Shown here piece after piece: positions 28,253 through 38,099 of a stretch of 64,000 nt of DNA. The stretch is from contig JBCCHD010000021.1 in assembly GCA_039028935.1 (NCBI GenBank), positions 1 to 64,000 of the forward strand. Reading direction: 5' to 3'. The DNA comes from Pseudomonadota bacterium (GTDB lineage Bacteria > Pseudomonadota > Gammaproteobacteria > Steroidobacterales > SZUA-146). The first letter of the stretch is position 1; each line of letters begins with the position of its first letter. The notes under the pieces are model-generated. The model did no database searches and was not told the origin of the DNA. It saw only the letters and a list, made by a program, of their open reading frames with translations. The position numbers were made by a program, and so were the translations under genes.

Positions 28253-30594
28253 TGCGTACTAAACCCCAACTTGGCCGGCGATTGCGCAGTCTGTTATTAC
28301 TCATCGTTATGATCAGCGTGGCGTACTATGCCCTACCTAAACCCGCACTATACGGCGCCAAGACCTTCTCACATGCTGTTTATGACAGGCACCACGAACT
28401 GCTGCGCCTAACACTGGCGGACGATCAGCGTTATCGCTTGTATACGCCCATCGAGTCGATATCACCCGATTTTATTCGGGCGACGCTCCTCTACGAGGAT
28501 CGCCATTTTCACTACCACCCTGGCATCAATCCGGCCGCTGCGCTACGCGCCGCCTGGACGACCTACGTAAAACGGTCGCGACGCGTGGGTGGCTCAACCA
28601 TCACCATGCAGCTAGCTCGCCTGCGCTTCGACCTGAACACGCGCACGGTCCCCGGCAAAATAGTGCAGATGGCCAGAGCGCTGCAACTCGAACGACACTA
28701 CACTAAAACGGACTTGTTAGAGGCGTATCTCAACCTGGCGCCATACGGCGGAAATATCGAGGGAGCCGGTACAGCGGCACTCATTTACTTCGATAAATCC
28801 GCCGCCTCGCTGACGCTTCCCGAAGCACTTGCGCTGGCCGTCATACCGCAAAACCCTGCTCAACGAGCGCCTACTCGCTCGACGAAACTGCCGGCGCTGC
28901 AGGAGGCGCGCGAACGCCTCCTAACCACATGGATCGATCATCATCCTGTGTCCGCAAGTGAAGCGGCACTAATTCGGTTACCCCCTGAGGTGAGACACCC
29001 CAATGCGTTGCCGTTTCACGCCCCGCACTTCGTGCAACGTCTGATTGACACACGACCCGATGCTCGACACACGGTGAGCACACTCGATCTGACTGTGCAA
29101 CATCGTTTGGAACGGATACTCGCGCACTATCTTGAACAGCGACGCCACGATGGTATTCGAAATGCCAGCGCACTGCTTGTCAATACACGGACATTGGAGG
29201 TCGCCGCTTCCATTGGTTCTGCGGACTTTTTTGATGTCGCCATCAGTGGCCAAGTCAACGGTGTGGAAGCCAAGCGATCGCCTGGCTCAACGCTGAAACC
29301 ATTTGTCTATGGGCTTGCGCTGGACCAAGGGATCATTCACCCCATGTCACTCATGAGTGATGCACCTCGTCGCTTTGGGGTATACACGCCAGAGAATTTT
29401 GATCGCGGCTTTATGGGGCCCGTGCTTGCTCGAGATGCACTGATATACAGTCGTAATGTACCGGCGATTTCACTTCTCAATGAAGTCGGTCTCAATACTT
29501 TTCACTCATTCCTACTCAATGCCGATGTCCGCGACCTAAAACAGGCCGATCACTATGGCCTCGCCATGGTGCTTGGCGGAAACGAATTGACAATGACCGA
29601 ACTGGTTCAGCTGTATGCCATGCTGGCCAACGAAGGTCGCTGGCAGCCGCTCGTGGCCACGCGCAACGCGCACCATAAGCCTCGTCATTTCACTCAACTT
29701 TTAAGCCCGGAGGCGAGTTTTCTCGTTCTGGACATGTTGAAACGTAATCCGCGGCCGGACGACCTCGCGTTGCCTGCCGAATCCAACCGTGCCGTTGCAT
29801 GGAAGACCGGTACCTCTTATGCCTTTCGGGATGCCTGGACGGTCGGTGTAACCGGAGACTGGACTCTGGCCGTGTGGGTGGGCAACTTTGACGGCAGTGC
29901 CACACCCTCCTTGATCGGTCGAAAAGCCGCGGCACCGCTGTTCTTTGCGTTGATTGACGCGCTTCAGATCGCGCCTTCCCCCGATGGCCATGAGGCGATT
30001 CCATCTGATCTTAATCTTCGCCAAGTGAAAATGTGCGCCAGTACGGGCGACCTGCCCAATCGCTATTGCCCCCAAACCGAAGATGGCTGGTTTATCCCGG
30101 GCGTGTCCCCAATTCGAGTGTCGAACGTGCATCGGCCGGTGCATATCGATCAGCGGACCGGGCAGCGCGCCTGCTATCCCACTGCGTCGACCGTAACGAA
30201 AATCTATGAATTCTGGCCTTCAGATTTGTCGACGGTGTTTCGCCAGGCGGGTATCGCCAAACGACAACCGCCAACCTACGAGCACGCCTGCGAGAATCCA
30301 CTCAACGCCGGTGGCACACGACCCACAATCACTTCACCATTGGCTTCGCTCGACTACTCAATCAAACCTCAGTCCACCTCGTCAGATCGACTCGTTTTGA
30401 CCGCCACTGCCGACGCGGATGCCTCGACGCTATTTTGGTTTATCGACGACCGATTTATCGCTGAGGTAAATCGCGATGACGCATTTGTGTGGTCCCCGGA
30501 TGCCTCAGTTTCCACCGGCTTGCACGACGTTTTGGTCGTTGATGATCTCGGTCGAAGCGACAGCCATGCATTTCGACTCAGCGTCAGGCATTGA
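28252..30594 (+). CDS. pbpC: penicillin-binding protein 1C
   Basis: 780 residues. An N-terminal membrane anchor lies at ~12-28. The GT51 transglycosylase domain has catalytic Glu82 in LLYEDRHFHYHPG and GGSTITMQLARL. The transpeptidase domain has Ser346-x-x-Lys349 (SPGSTLKPF), YSRN and Lys518-Thr-Gly (WKTGTSYAFRDAW). A C-terminal BiPBP_C-type domain completes it. It polymerises and may crosslink peptidoglycan. The pairing with alpha-2-macroglobulin is the conserved arrangement in proteobacteria, thought to couple wall repair to defence against incoming proteases. Translation is coupled to the upstream gene. Confidence 0.95.
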   Translation: MRTKPQLGRRLRSLLLLIVMISVAYYALPKPALYGAKTFSHAVYDRHHELLRLTLADDQRYRLYTPIESISPDFIRATLLYEDRHFHYHPGINPAAALRAAWTTYVKRSRRVGGSTITMQLARLRFDLNTRTVPGKIVQMARALQLERHYTKTDLLEAYLNLAPYGGNIEGAGTAALIYFDKSAASLTLPEALALAVIPQNPAQRAPTRSTKLPALQEARERLLTTWIDHHPVSASEAALIRLPPEVRHPNALPFHAPHFVQRLIDTRPDARHTVSTLDLTVQHRLERILAHYLEQRRHDGIRNASALLVNTRTLEVAASIGSADFFDVAISGQVNGVEAKRSPGSTLKPFVYGLALDQGIIHPMSLMSDAPRRFGVYTPENFDRGFMGPVLARDALIYSRNVPAISLLNEVGLNTFHSFLLNADVRDLKQADHYGLAMVLGGNELTMTELVQLYAMLANEGRWQPLVATRNAHHKPRHFTQLLSPEASFLVLDMLKRNPRPDDLALPAESNRAVAWKTGTSYAFRDAWTVGVTGDWTLAVWVGNFDGSATPSLIGRKAAAPLFFALIDALQIAPSPDGHEAIPSDLNLRQVKMCASTGDLPNRYCPQTEDGWFIPGVSPIRVSNVHRPVHIDQRTGQRACYPTASTVTKIYEFWPSDLSTVFRQAGIAKRQPPTYEHACENPLNAGGTRPTITSPLASLDYSIKPQSTSSDRLVLTATADADASTLFWFIDDRFIAEVNRDDAFVWSPDASVSTGLHDVLVVDDLGRSDSHAFRLSVRH

Positions 30595-30697
30595 TCCGAT
30601 CAAGCAACGGCTCACGCACGCCATACACCGGTAACAATTGGCATCAACTCTAAGCCTGAGCACACGCTAAAAACCAGTGCGATGGCGTTTCGCGCGA

Positions 30698-31798
30698 TCA
30701 GTGTTCACGACGTGACGAACGCGGGTTCATCATCGGAAAGTGCACGACCCGATTGGTCACGACCTGCCCTTCGAGCATGCCGCCAACTGTGACAAAGCCC
30801 GCCTTGGTTTCAGGCAAGCCGCGATGGTCCATCGACGGAACGCCTTGACGCCCTAAGCTGCGCCATCGAGACTGCTGAGTGTCGTACAACCAAATTTCTT
30901 CACGGGGCGAAGAAGGCGAGCCGTTATAACCGATGCCATTGTAGTTATACGGATTGTCGCTACCGCCGACAAATACGACGCCAGCTAATGCGACACTGCC
31001 CGCCGCGGCCATTCGATAGCGTGGCGGTCCGGGCATCGGCGCAATAACGTGCCAATCGATGCGGCGCGTGTCGTTCTCACGTACGGTTCCAGCAAAACAC
31101 TCGGTGTTCATCACAAATTCGCGTGCGCGCTCGGCGTGCGTTCGAATTTTGACCCCACCGCAGATCACCATCGTATCGCCCACCATACCGCCGGAGTGGC
31201 CGAACACGGGCGCACCCGGATAGGCGGTGGCTTGCACCCACGAGTCGGTGTCAATGTCATAGCGCTGCACAAGATTGACGTTAGCCGTATCGTGCCAGCC
31301 GGACACGAGGAATATGTAACGGTCGCGCCAAACGAATGCCATGGCATCATCGACGGGCACGGGCATATCAGCAAGGCGTTTAAAAGTTCGCAAAACCGGA
31401 TCGAATCGATGCACGACGGGTAAGGAAACCTCTGTGTGGTCCTCCGCTACGGTATAGCCGCCAAAGACATACGCGTAGGGTCCCGATCCCACCGCGATCG
31501 ATGCCAGTCGACCGTGGTTCCCCGGCACATCGTCGATGGACTCCCACGCGTTTGCACCCGGGGGGAGCAAGAACGCCCGCGCAGTCGTATCACGCCACTC
31601 TTTACCTTCAAGCAAGCCATTAAAACTCACGAGAAAGTCCCCCCGCTCGGTGGTTATAGTGGCAACGGCATTATTCGCGACGGGCGCCGGTAATGCCGGG
31701 AACATCGTGACGGCGTGAGGTGGGCTTTGGCAGCCTGTTGTCAGCATAAGTAGGCCGCTGAGTGTCACGATGGACCAGAGTCCCCTGCTTACGATCAT
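30698..31798 (-). CDS. Kelch-repeat beta-propeller lipoprotein
   Basis: 366 residues. A lipoprotein signal peptide has the lipobox LTTGC with Cys23. The mature part shows repeated Kelch/galactose-oxidase-like blades (YAYVFGGYT, RYIFLVSGWHD, DTMVICGGVK, AGVVFVGGSD, GFVTVGGML), each followed by a tryptophan-containing strand. No catalytic motif is visible, so a binding or scaffold role at the envelope is likely. It lies 65 bp downstream of the beta-lactamase-fold gene on the same strand and may share its transcript. Confidence 0.75.
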   Translation of the reverse strand: MIVSRGLWSIVTLSGLLMLTTGCQSPPHAVTMFPALPAPVANNAVATITTERGDFLVSFNGLLEGKEWRDTTARAFLLPPGANAWESIDDVPGNHGRLASIAVGSGPYAYVFGGYTVAEDHTEVSLPVVHRFDPVLRTFKRLADMPVPVDDAMAFVWRDRYIFLVSGWHDTANVNLVQRYDIDTDSWVQATAYPGAPVFGHSGGMVGDTMVICGGVKIRTHAERAREFVMNTECFAGTVRENDTRRIDWHVIAPMPGPPRYRMAAAGSVALAGVVFVGGSDNPYNYNGIGYNGSPSSPREEIWLYDTQQSRWRSLGRQGVPSMDHRGLPETKAGFVTVGGMLEGQVVTNRVVHFPMMNPRSSRREH

Positions 31799-31863
31799 GT
31801 GATGTCCTTTTTGCCGTTATTGCTGCTGTCGCGAACAGTGCGTGAACGGGCCGCAATGCACCG

Positions 31864-33402
31864 TTAGCGGGTTCGTCGTAGCCGTTTAAAGTTGCCAATA
31901 TCGCCTTGAAAATATAGGTCGGATCCGTCCTCGATAAACGCATAGGTCGCATCTGGCTGCCATGGTCGTCGAAAGTGGCGCTCGTTCACTGGCAGCAGTG
32001 CAAGACGACGTCCATTATATTGCGTCTCAAGTCGACCGTTGCGCATTGCAATCGTGAGCACGGGCTCCTGCGTATTGACCTGACCAAAACGTCGTGTCAC
32101 GGCCGCAAATTCGCCGGTTAATGACGACAAGTGCCCAGACTCCAGCGTCGGGGTTGGCCGAGTCTCATTGGGGGCGTCCGCATACGTCTCGAGTAAAAAT
32201 TGTTCGATCGATTCGCGCATCGCATTCAGCGGTTTTTTATTAAACGCCGTTATCACCACAAAATAGCCCACGCCGGCTTCATTGGAATACCCGTAGTGGC
32301 TCAGATAACCATCCGCATCGCCCCCGTGCCCATGGAAACGATGACCATCGCGAAACCAGTGATAACTCCCGAGTCCGTAGCCGTACTCAAGGCCCGTGCG
32401 CGATGCCAGTGTCGTCGATGGATTCTCAAAGCGCGTTCGCTCCGAGGTTGAGCGGAAAAGGCCGTTGTTCGAAATCGGTTGCAGCAAGGCGTTGACGAAC
32501 AGACCCATATCGCGTGATGTGGCGTTTAAACCACCGAACGAGCGGTAAATCATATGCCAGTATGGGATAGGGGTTTTGCCATCCGTATCGTAACCTGCGG
32601 CCAAGACCGGTGATTGCGGCGTGACAAAGAAACCGGCGTTTCGCATCTCAAGTGGGTCGAGAAGCACATCGTGCACCAACTGCTCAAACGGTTGTCCAAA
32701 TCGGGCTTCAAGTACATAACCGGCCATGCCATACCCGGCGTTACTGTAAGACGAATGACGCGACGCAGGCCAGGAAAGTTGTCGCGTGCTTGGGTCGATG
32801 TCGATCGCTTGGGCGAACGTCACGTGTTCCCCTTGAAAGGCAAACTCCTCGCGACTGAGGTCAGAAAGTCCCGCCGTATGCTCCAGAAGTTCCGCCAATC
32901 GCACCGACTGAGCCTGTGCAGACGGTCGCAGCAAGGCCGGCAGTGTCCTAGCGATTGGCTCATCAAACAAATGGCGCTCAGAGCGGCTTAGTGCAATCGC
33001 GGTCAAACCAACGAACGACTTGGTAATGGAGCCAACTCGAAACAATGTGTTTTCGGTAACCGCTTCAGGCGAGCCCCAGCGAATATTGCCAAGGCCTCCG
33101 GCGTAAACAATCTTATCGCGTGTTACCAGGGCAATGCCGGCAGAGGCCACGCCCGACGCGGTGCGAATAGCGTCGAGCTCATTCAGCAACGCCTCCAGCG
33201 CAGGATTGGCTTCTTCGCCTCTTATCTTATGCGAATCGGCGCATGCATTGCCTAACAGACTTAAGCAGACAATGACCAATGCACCCATGCAAACAGACCG
33301 GCGCCAATGCCACAGCCGCCACTGTGCGATAGCGTCGCGATGGTTGGTGCCGACGCCAGCGTCCTGAAAACCGAGACGGATAGAGAGAAGAGAACTTGCC
33401 AT
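31864..33402 (-). CDS. serine hydrolase, beta-lactamase/PBP4*-like (class C fold)
   Basis: 512 residues from the ATG at 33402, which has an AGAAGG site just upstream. It has an N-terminal membrane/signal segment (MGALVIVCLSLLGNA). The catalytic domain carries SxxK in GSITK (Ser125, Lys128), the YxN motif in SYSNAGYG and HGHGGDADG as the third motif. Members are esterases, D-aminopeptidases or carboxypeptidases rather than true antibiotic-resistance enzymes. A C-terminal beta domain of ~100 residues follows (LTGEFAAVTRRFGQ...). The start is uncertain: an ATG at 33288 would place the signal peptide at the very N-terminus, but it lacks a ribosome binding site. Only 21 bp separate this start from the divergent gene. 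Confidence 0.8.
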   Translation of the reverse strand: MASSLLSIRLGFQDAGVGTNHRDAIAQWRLWHWRRSVCMGALVIVCLSLLGNACADSHKIRGEEANPALEALLNELDAIRTASGVASAGIALVTRDKIVYAGGLGNIRWGSPEAVTENTLFRVGSITKSFVGLTAIALSRSERHLFDEPIARTLPALLRPSAQAQSVRLAELLEHTAGLSDLSREEFAFQGEHVTFAQAIDIDPSTRQLSWPASRHSSYSNAGYGMAGYVLEARFGQPFEQLVHDVLLDPLEMRNAGFFVTPQSPVLAAGYDTDGKTPIPYWHMIYRSFGGLNATSRDMGLFVNALLQPISNNGLFRSTSERTRFENPSTTLASRTGLEYGYGLGSYHWFRDGHRFHGHGGDADGYLSHYGYSNEAGVGYFVVITAFNKKPLNAMRESIEQFLLETYADAPNETRPTPTLESGHLSSLTGEFAAVTRRFGQVNTQEPVLTIAMRNGRLETQYNGRRLALLPVNERHFRRPWQPDATYAFIEDGSDLYFQGDIGNFKRLRRTR

Positions 33403-33423
33403 AAGCCTTCTGCTGTTTATACC

Positions 33424-34404
33424 ATGCTTGAAACACTCAGTCATAAAGGCCGCGTTATCCCACACGTTCCTCACATCGGCTTTGCCGAAATCGATGCGCA
33501 ACTCTCGTGGAAAGGCGTGGCGGACGCACTATTGGACGGCCATCGCGGTCATCGCGCGGTGCACGACGATCTTTGGCTTGAACACGAATCGAAGGGCTTT
33601 TTCAATCGTTGCGCACTCATTCCAGGTCTAGGGCTAGCCACCAAGTCGGTCACCGTTTTTCCACAGAACCGCGATGCATCGCCGCCCCGCCCCGCCATTC
33701 AGGGCGCCGTGTGCTTATTTGATGATCAAAGCGGTGAGCTGTTAGCGATACTGGACGGCGAACTGGTGACAAAATGGAAAACCACTGGCGACTCAATCCT
33801 GGGCGCGCGATTGCTGGCGCGACCAGATTCAAAACACCTGCTGATTGTTGGCGCGGGCACGGTGGGCGGCCACGCAATTGATGCCTACTGCGAACTGTTT
33901 CCGACCCTTGAAACGATCAACATCTGGAATCGCAGTGCCGACGGGGCCGATGCACTTGTCCATAGCAACCAGCATCGTTGTCCGCGTGTTGCTCGCGTGC
34001 TGGATCTTGCTGAAGCTGTGGGCAAGGCGGACATCGTCGCGTGCGCAACAATGAGCCCCGATCCGATCATAAGCGGAGCCTGGGCGAATCCTGGTTGTCA
34101 TTTCGATCTTGTCGGCGCTTTTTTGCCCCACATGCGAGAAGCCGACAATGATTTGCTTTTAGCCAGTAAGATCTATGTCGATTCACGCAAATCGACGTTC
34201 CACGACATTGGCGAATTGGCCATTCCACTCTCTGAAGGTGTGATCACTAAACAAGATGTTCTAGGCGATTATTATGATCTGTGTCACACCTCGATTCCGC
34301 GTCACGCCGATGACATTACGCTGTTAAAAAATGGTGGTGGCGGACATCTTGATTTAATGTGCGCGCACTATATCTATACAGCCTATCTGCAATCACATTC
34401 CTAA
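33424..34404 (+). CDS. ornithine cyclodeaminase / mu-crystallin family protein
   Basis: 326 residues. Family features are LATKSVTVFPQN, GAVCLFDDQSGELLAILDG, TKWKTTGDSILGARLLAR and the NAD(P)-binding LLIVGAGTVGGHAIDAY, followed by DIVACATMSPDPIISG. Members include ornithine cyclodeaminase, delta1-pyrroline-2-carboxylate and ketimine reductases; which one this is cannot be decided from motifs. The start is the ATG at 33424, where homology begins; the open frame continues 39 codons upstream across the divergent promoter region. The stop codon directly abuts a consensus CRP site. Confidence 0.85.
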   Translation: MLETLSHKGRVIPHVPHIGFAEIDAQLSWKGVADALLDGHRGHRAVHDDLWLEHESKGFFNRCALIPGLGLATKSVTVFPQNRDASPPRPAIQGAVCLFDDQSGELLAILDGELVTKWKTTGDSILGARLLARPDSKHLLIVGAGTVGGHAIDAYCELFPTLETINIWNRSADGADALVHSNQHRCPRVARVLDLAEAVGKADIVACATMSPDPIISGAWANPGCHFDLVGAFLPHMREADNDLLLASKIYVDSRKSTFHDIGELAIPLSEGVITKQDVLGDYYDLCHTSIPRHADDITLLKNGGGGHLDLMCAHYIYTAYLQSHS

Positions 34405-34420
34405 TGTGATGTGCATCACA
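34405..34420. promoter_or_regulatory. consensus CRP/Vfr binding site upstream of pilY1
   Basis: TGTGATGTGCATCACA matches TGTGA-N6-TCACA exactly, and the flanks (AA before, TTT after) also fit the extended CRP consensus. It lies 238 bp upstream of the pilY1 start, immediately after the stop of the preceding gene. Confidence 0.7.
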
Positions 34421-34657
34421 CTTTTCAAAATCCATTAAGCGTAACGCCACCGCGGGCTGACTAAAGCCTTATGTAAGCTCCGCGCAGATACCGCATTTTA
34501 CACCGCAGTTATGCACCGTTTATCGGTTGTGTTGATTACTCTGTCGCAAGTTTCGTGCATTAATTTCGTTGACTCTTAAGATGGCTCCATATCGTTGAGT
34601 AGAGCTATTTATCTGCTCACATTCATTTGAGAAGACACTGAAGACGGAAACAATGCC

Positions 34658-37600
34658 ATGAGTAATTTGATCAAACGTTACCTGTCAAATGCGGGCGTCA
34701 CCACGGCGGCAGCCGTTTGGGTTCTATTTGCCGGTATGCCGGTCTGGGCCGACGACACCGAAATTTACTTCGGCCAGCCCCAGAGCGATCCAGACAACAA
34801 CCCCAATGTGTTGTTGATCATCGACTCGTCAGGCTCTATGCAGTCCACCGTATGGGACGATCCCGCGCTTCGAGATCGATTACAGGTCGTTCAAGACGTG
34901 TCCGCGGACCTCATTAACGAACTTGAAGATGTCAACATCGGCATGATGAAATATGACATCGCCTTTACGAATCGCCCAGGCTGGGACACTGACTTCGACC
35001 TCGTCGGCCAAGGCGGCATGGTTGTACATCCGATCACCGATATCGCGACCGGTCGCGCAGACCTGATTAACCGCATCAACGATATTCATCACTTCGGCAG
35101 CACGCCCCTGGCGGAAACCTACTACGAAGCCGGGCAGTATTTTCTGGGTCGGGAAGTGGACTTTGGTGTCGGTTCTTGGCACGCGTTTCTAGATGGCGGC
35201 AATACCTGGCTGGGACCCCTCGGCTCGCATCCGGACAGCTTTAACGGCTCTAACTACAATTCGCCATTTAAAGGCGCTTGTCAGCGCAATTTTATCGTCT
35301 ATCTGAGCGATGGCGCACCAACTTGGGACGCCTACGCCGAGGACCGTATCGAAGCGGTAATGAGCGATCCTCAATATGATGACCACACGGACACCGAATG
35401 TCTGAACTCAGCGAACGGCTCGAGCGTCGGTCGCTGCATCGACGAGTTCGCCGAATTTCTATACCTCAACGATTTCGACGATACGATTCCAGGTAGGCAG
35501 AATGTCATTAGTCACTTCATTGGCTTTAACGTTGACCTGCCTATCTTTGCTGACGCCGCCACACGCGGTGGCGGTAACTACTACCAGGCAAACAATGCCG
35601 AGCAACTGCGCGAAGATTTGACCAACATCCTAAAAGAAGTGGTCGACACCAATGACGGGTTTACGGCGCCAGCGGTGACCGTCAATGCCTTTGATCGCAC
35701 CAGCCACCTCGATCAGCTCTTCTTTACGGTATTTAAACCAACGGGCGATGCACGATGGAACGGGAACCTGAAGAAGTACAAGTTCCGACCGAAAGCGAAT
35801 GAAGACGGATTGGTAATCATTGACGTCAATGGCGACCCTGCCGTAGACCCAACAACCGGCTTTTTCTTCGACGGTCGCGAACCCAATGGTGATCCGAACC
35901 CAGCACTGCCTAAGGCCCAGAGCTACTGGTCGGTTGATGAAGGTGGCACACCAATCAAAGATGGCGCTTCGGTTGCGCTTGGCGGTGCAGCCAGTGTGCT
36001 GCCAGCTGATCCGACGCTTCGAAAGATTTACACCAATACCGGCGAATCGCTCGAACCGCTCGCCGCATCAAGCTCGTTCGAATCGCTCACCGACACGTTG
36101 CACTCATCAATGAGCGCGTCTGGGACACCAAATCTCACGGCCGCCGAGTGGCGCGCTTGGGCTCTGGGCTATGATGCCAACGATGAAGACGGAGACGGCA
36201 GCACAACCGACGCGCGCAAACAACTGGGTGCGCCACTACACTCCAAACCAACGGTCGTGGTGTACGGTGGTTCAAACGACAATCCGGAGGCCGTGATTTA
36301 CATGGGCACCAACGATGGCTTTTTGCACGCTATCGACGGCACGACTGGCGAGGAGCTATGGGCATTTATGCCTCAAGAACTTCAGGGCATCGTAGGCGAA
36401 CTCGCTGAGAACCAGAAAGTGAACGGCGATATTCCCTACGGCGTGGATGGCCACATCGTGGTCGAGAAGAAAGACGATGGTGATGGCACAATCGATGTCA
36501 GTGGCGGCGATGATAAAGTCTACATTTACTTCGGTATGCGTCGCGGCAGCAGCACCTATTACAAATTGGACGTAACAGATCGCAATGCATTACCCACCAT
36601 TAAGTGGAAATTCACGACCGAGGGCCAAAGTTGGTCGCGCCCGCTGGTGGCAAACGTTAACTTTGGTACCGATGATTCGCCTGACCCCCGCCGCGTCGTT
36701 TTGCTGACGGGTGGTTATGATCCTGCTCAAGAATCGGACGGGGGCTTTGTGAACCCGACTAATGCTAAGGGTAACGCAATTCACATGATCGATGCCGCCA
36801 CGGGCGACGAACTGTGGCGCGCCAGCAGCGAGAACGCCAACCTGCCTGGACACGGTACCGCACCGCGATTCCTTGAGCTGACCGAAATGACCAGCTCAAT
36901 CCCTTCTTCGGTGCGCGTGTTGGATATGAACCTCGATGGACTGGTAGATCGCATGTACGTGAATGACATCAACGGTCGTCTGTTCCGTTTCGACGTCCAT
37001 ACCGATGGCAATAGCCAGCGCGTGACGGCCGGTGTTATTGCTGAGCTGGGCGGCACCGTTGAAGGCGGCGCGGCGAACAATCGACGCTACTACTATGCGC
37101 CGGATGTGGCATTAAGCTCCGTCAATGGCCAGCAGTTCATGACGATCACCATGGCGTCCGGCTTCCGCGCTCATCCGCTCAACAAGTCCATCAACGACCG
37201 ACTCAGTGGTGTGCGAGACTACAACGTGTTCAACAAACTCGGCACAGATGTTGCCACCGCAGACGCCGACTACGAATACAACGTCACGTTTGCCAACATG
37301 TCTGAGATAGTGGGCGACAATCAGAACCAATCGATTCCGGAAGGCGCACTGGGCTGGTATCGCGAACTGGGCACCAATGGACAAAAAGCATTGGCGCGCT
37401 CAAGAATCTTCCAAAACAAAGCGTACTTTACAACGTATACGCCGGGACAAGCGGACTCATCAAATCCGTGCGCGCCGGCTGTGGGTAGCGGTAAGCTGTA
37501 CACGATTGATCTGCGTTCCGGTCAGACCATTGTCGATGGACTGGAAAAGCCTGGCATACCGCCCGAAGTGAGCTTCATTTTTGGAGAAGCCGCGGAAGGC

Positions 37601-37810
37601 GACATCGATGACTGCTTTGGTCCAGATTGCGTGGTCACACCCGGTGGCCCGGGTAGCGATCCCATCGACCCACCGGATGGAAGTGATGATCAGGACAGCA
37701 CCAAGCCAGGCGAACGGGATGTGCAGTGTCTCGCTGGACCGGAGTCGTGTCTAGCCGATGCCGTTGAGATTCCGCGGCGAACGTTCTGGCGACAAACGAC
37801 TGAAGACTGA
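34658..37810 (+). CDS. pilY1: PilY1-family type IV pilus-associated protein
   Basis: 1050 residues with a signal peptide ending near VWA-DD (residue 31). The N-terminal von Willebrand A domain has an intact MIDAS start D56-S-S-G-S60. The C-terminal part is a PilY1 beta-propeller (GGSNDNPEAVIYMGTNDGFLHAIDG, ELWAFMPQEL, VLLTGGYDP) with a calcium loop DMNLDGLVD beginning at Asp756. PilY1 caps or primes type IV pili and functions in adhesion, twitching and surface sensing. It is normally encoded with minor pilins (fimU-pilVWX-pilE); none is adjacent here, so this copy is solitary. A terminator follows. Confidence 0.88.
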   Translation: MSNLIKRYLSNAGVTTAAAVWVLFAGMPVWADDTEIYFGQPQSDPDNNPNVLLIIDSSGSMQSTVWDDPALRDRLQVVQDVSADLINELEDVNIGMMKYDIAFTNRPGWDTDFDLVGQGGMVVHPITDIATGRADLINRINDIHHFGSTPLAETYYEAGQYFLGREVDFGVGSWHAFLDGGNTWLGPLGSHPDSFNGSNYNSPFKGACQRNFIVYLSDGAPTWDAYAEDRIEAVMSDPQYDDHTDTECLNSANGSSVGRCIDEFAEFLYLNDFDDTIPGRQNVISHFIGFNVDLPIFADAATRGGGNYYQANNAEQLREDLTNILKEVVDTNDGFTAPAVTVNAFDRTSHLDQLFFTVFKPTGDARWNGNLKKYKFRPKANEDGLVIIDVNGDPAVDPTTGFFFDGREPNGDPNPALPKAQSYWSVDEGGTPIKDGASVALGGAASVLPADPTLRKIYTNTGESLEPLAASSSFESLTDTLHSSMSASGTPNLTAAEWRAWALGYDANDEDGDGSTTDARKQLGAPLHSKPTVVVYGGSNDNPEAVIYMGTNDGFLHAIDGTTGEELWAFMPQELQGIVGELAENQKVNGDIPYGVDGHIVVEKKDDGDGTIDVSGGDDKVYIYFGMRRGSSTYYKLDVTDRNALPTIKWKFTTEGQSWSRPLVANVNFGTDDSPDPRRVVLLTGGYDPAQESDGGFVNPTNAKGNAIHMIDAATGDELWRASSENANLPGHGTAPRFLELTEMTSSIPSSVRVLDMNLDGLVDRMYVNDINGRLFRFDVHTDGNSQRVTAGVIAELGGTVEGGAANNRRYYYAPDVALSSVNGQQFMTITMASGFRAHPLNKSINDRLSGVRDYNVFNKLGTDVATADADYEYNVTFANMSEIVGDNQNQSIPEGALGWYRELGTNGQKALARSRIFQNKAYFTTYTPGQADSSNPCAPAVGSGKLYTIDLRSGQTIVDGLEKPGIPPEVSFIFGEAAEGDIDDCFGPDCVVTPGGPGSDPIDPPDGSDDQDSTKPGERDVQCLAGPESCLADAVEIPRRTFWRQTTED

Positions 37811-37831
37811 CCGTCTTCCTTACCTCTGAAC

Positions 37832-37859
37832 AAAGGGCCCCTTGTGGGCCCTTTTTTTA
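37832..37859 (+). terminator. rho-independent terminator
   Basis: AAAGGGCCC / GGGCCCTTT stem with a CTTGT loop and a T7 run at 37852-37858. It ends the pilY1 transcript. Confidence 0.92.
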
Positions 37860-38099
37860 TTGCAAGGCCCGCTCGACCGCTGGCGTGGTTTGAGCGCACC
37901 CGAATCGCGGCGACTTGGACCGCGGGTCGGCACACTAGGCCCTGCTGTCCATGTTCACGCCGCCGAAACGTGGATACACACCCGGCCACTGCACTGCGCG
38001 CCAAGAACGAGAAACACCGGTGTGTCGGCGTTTACCAGTGCAGTCAGCACAAACATCGCGGTATACTTTTGCGCGTTCGGACTGGACAACCTGACCACC

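Noticed and set aside
37842-38099. 86-codon N-terminal extension of the membrane protein at 38100
   Set aside because: It would start inside the T-run of the pilY1 terminator, and the extension has no membrane or family features.
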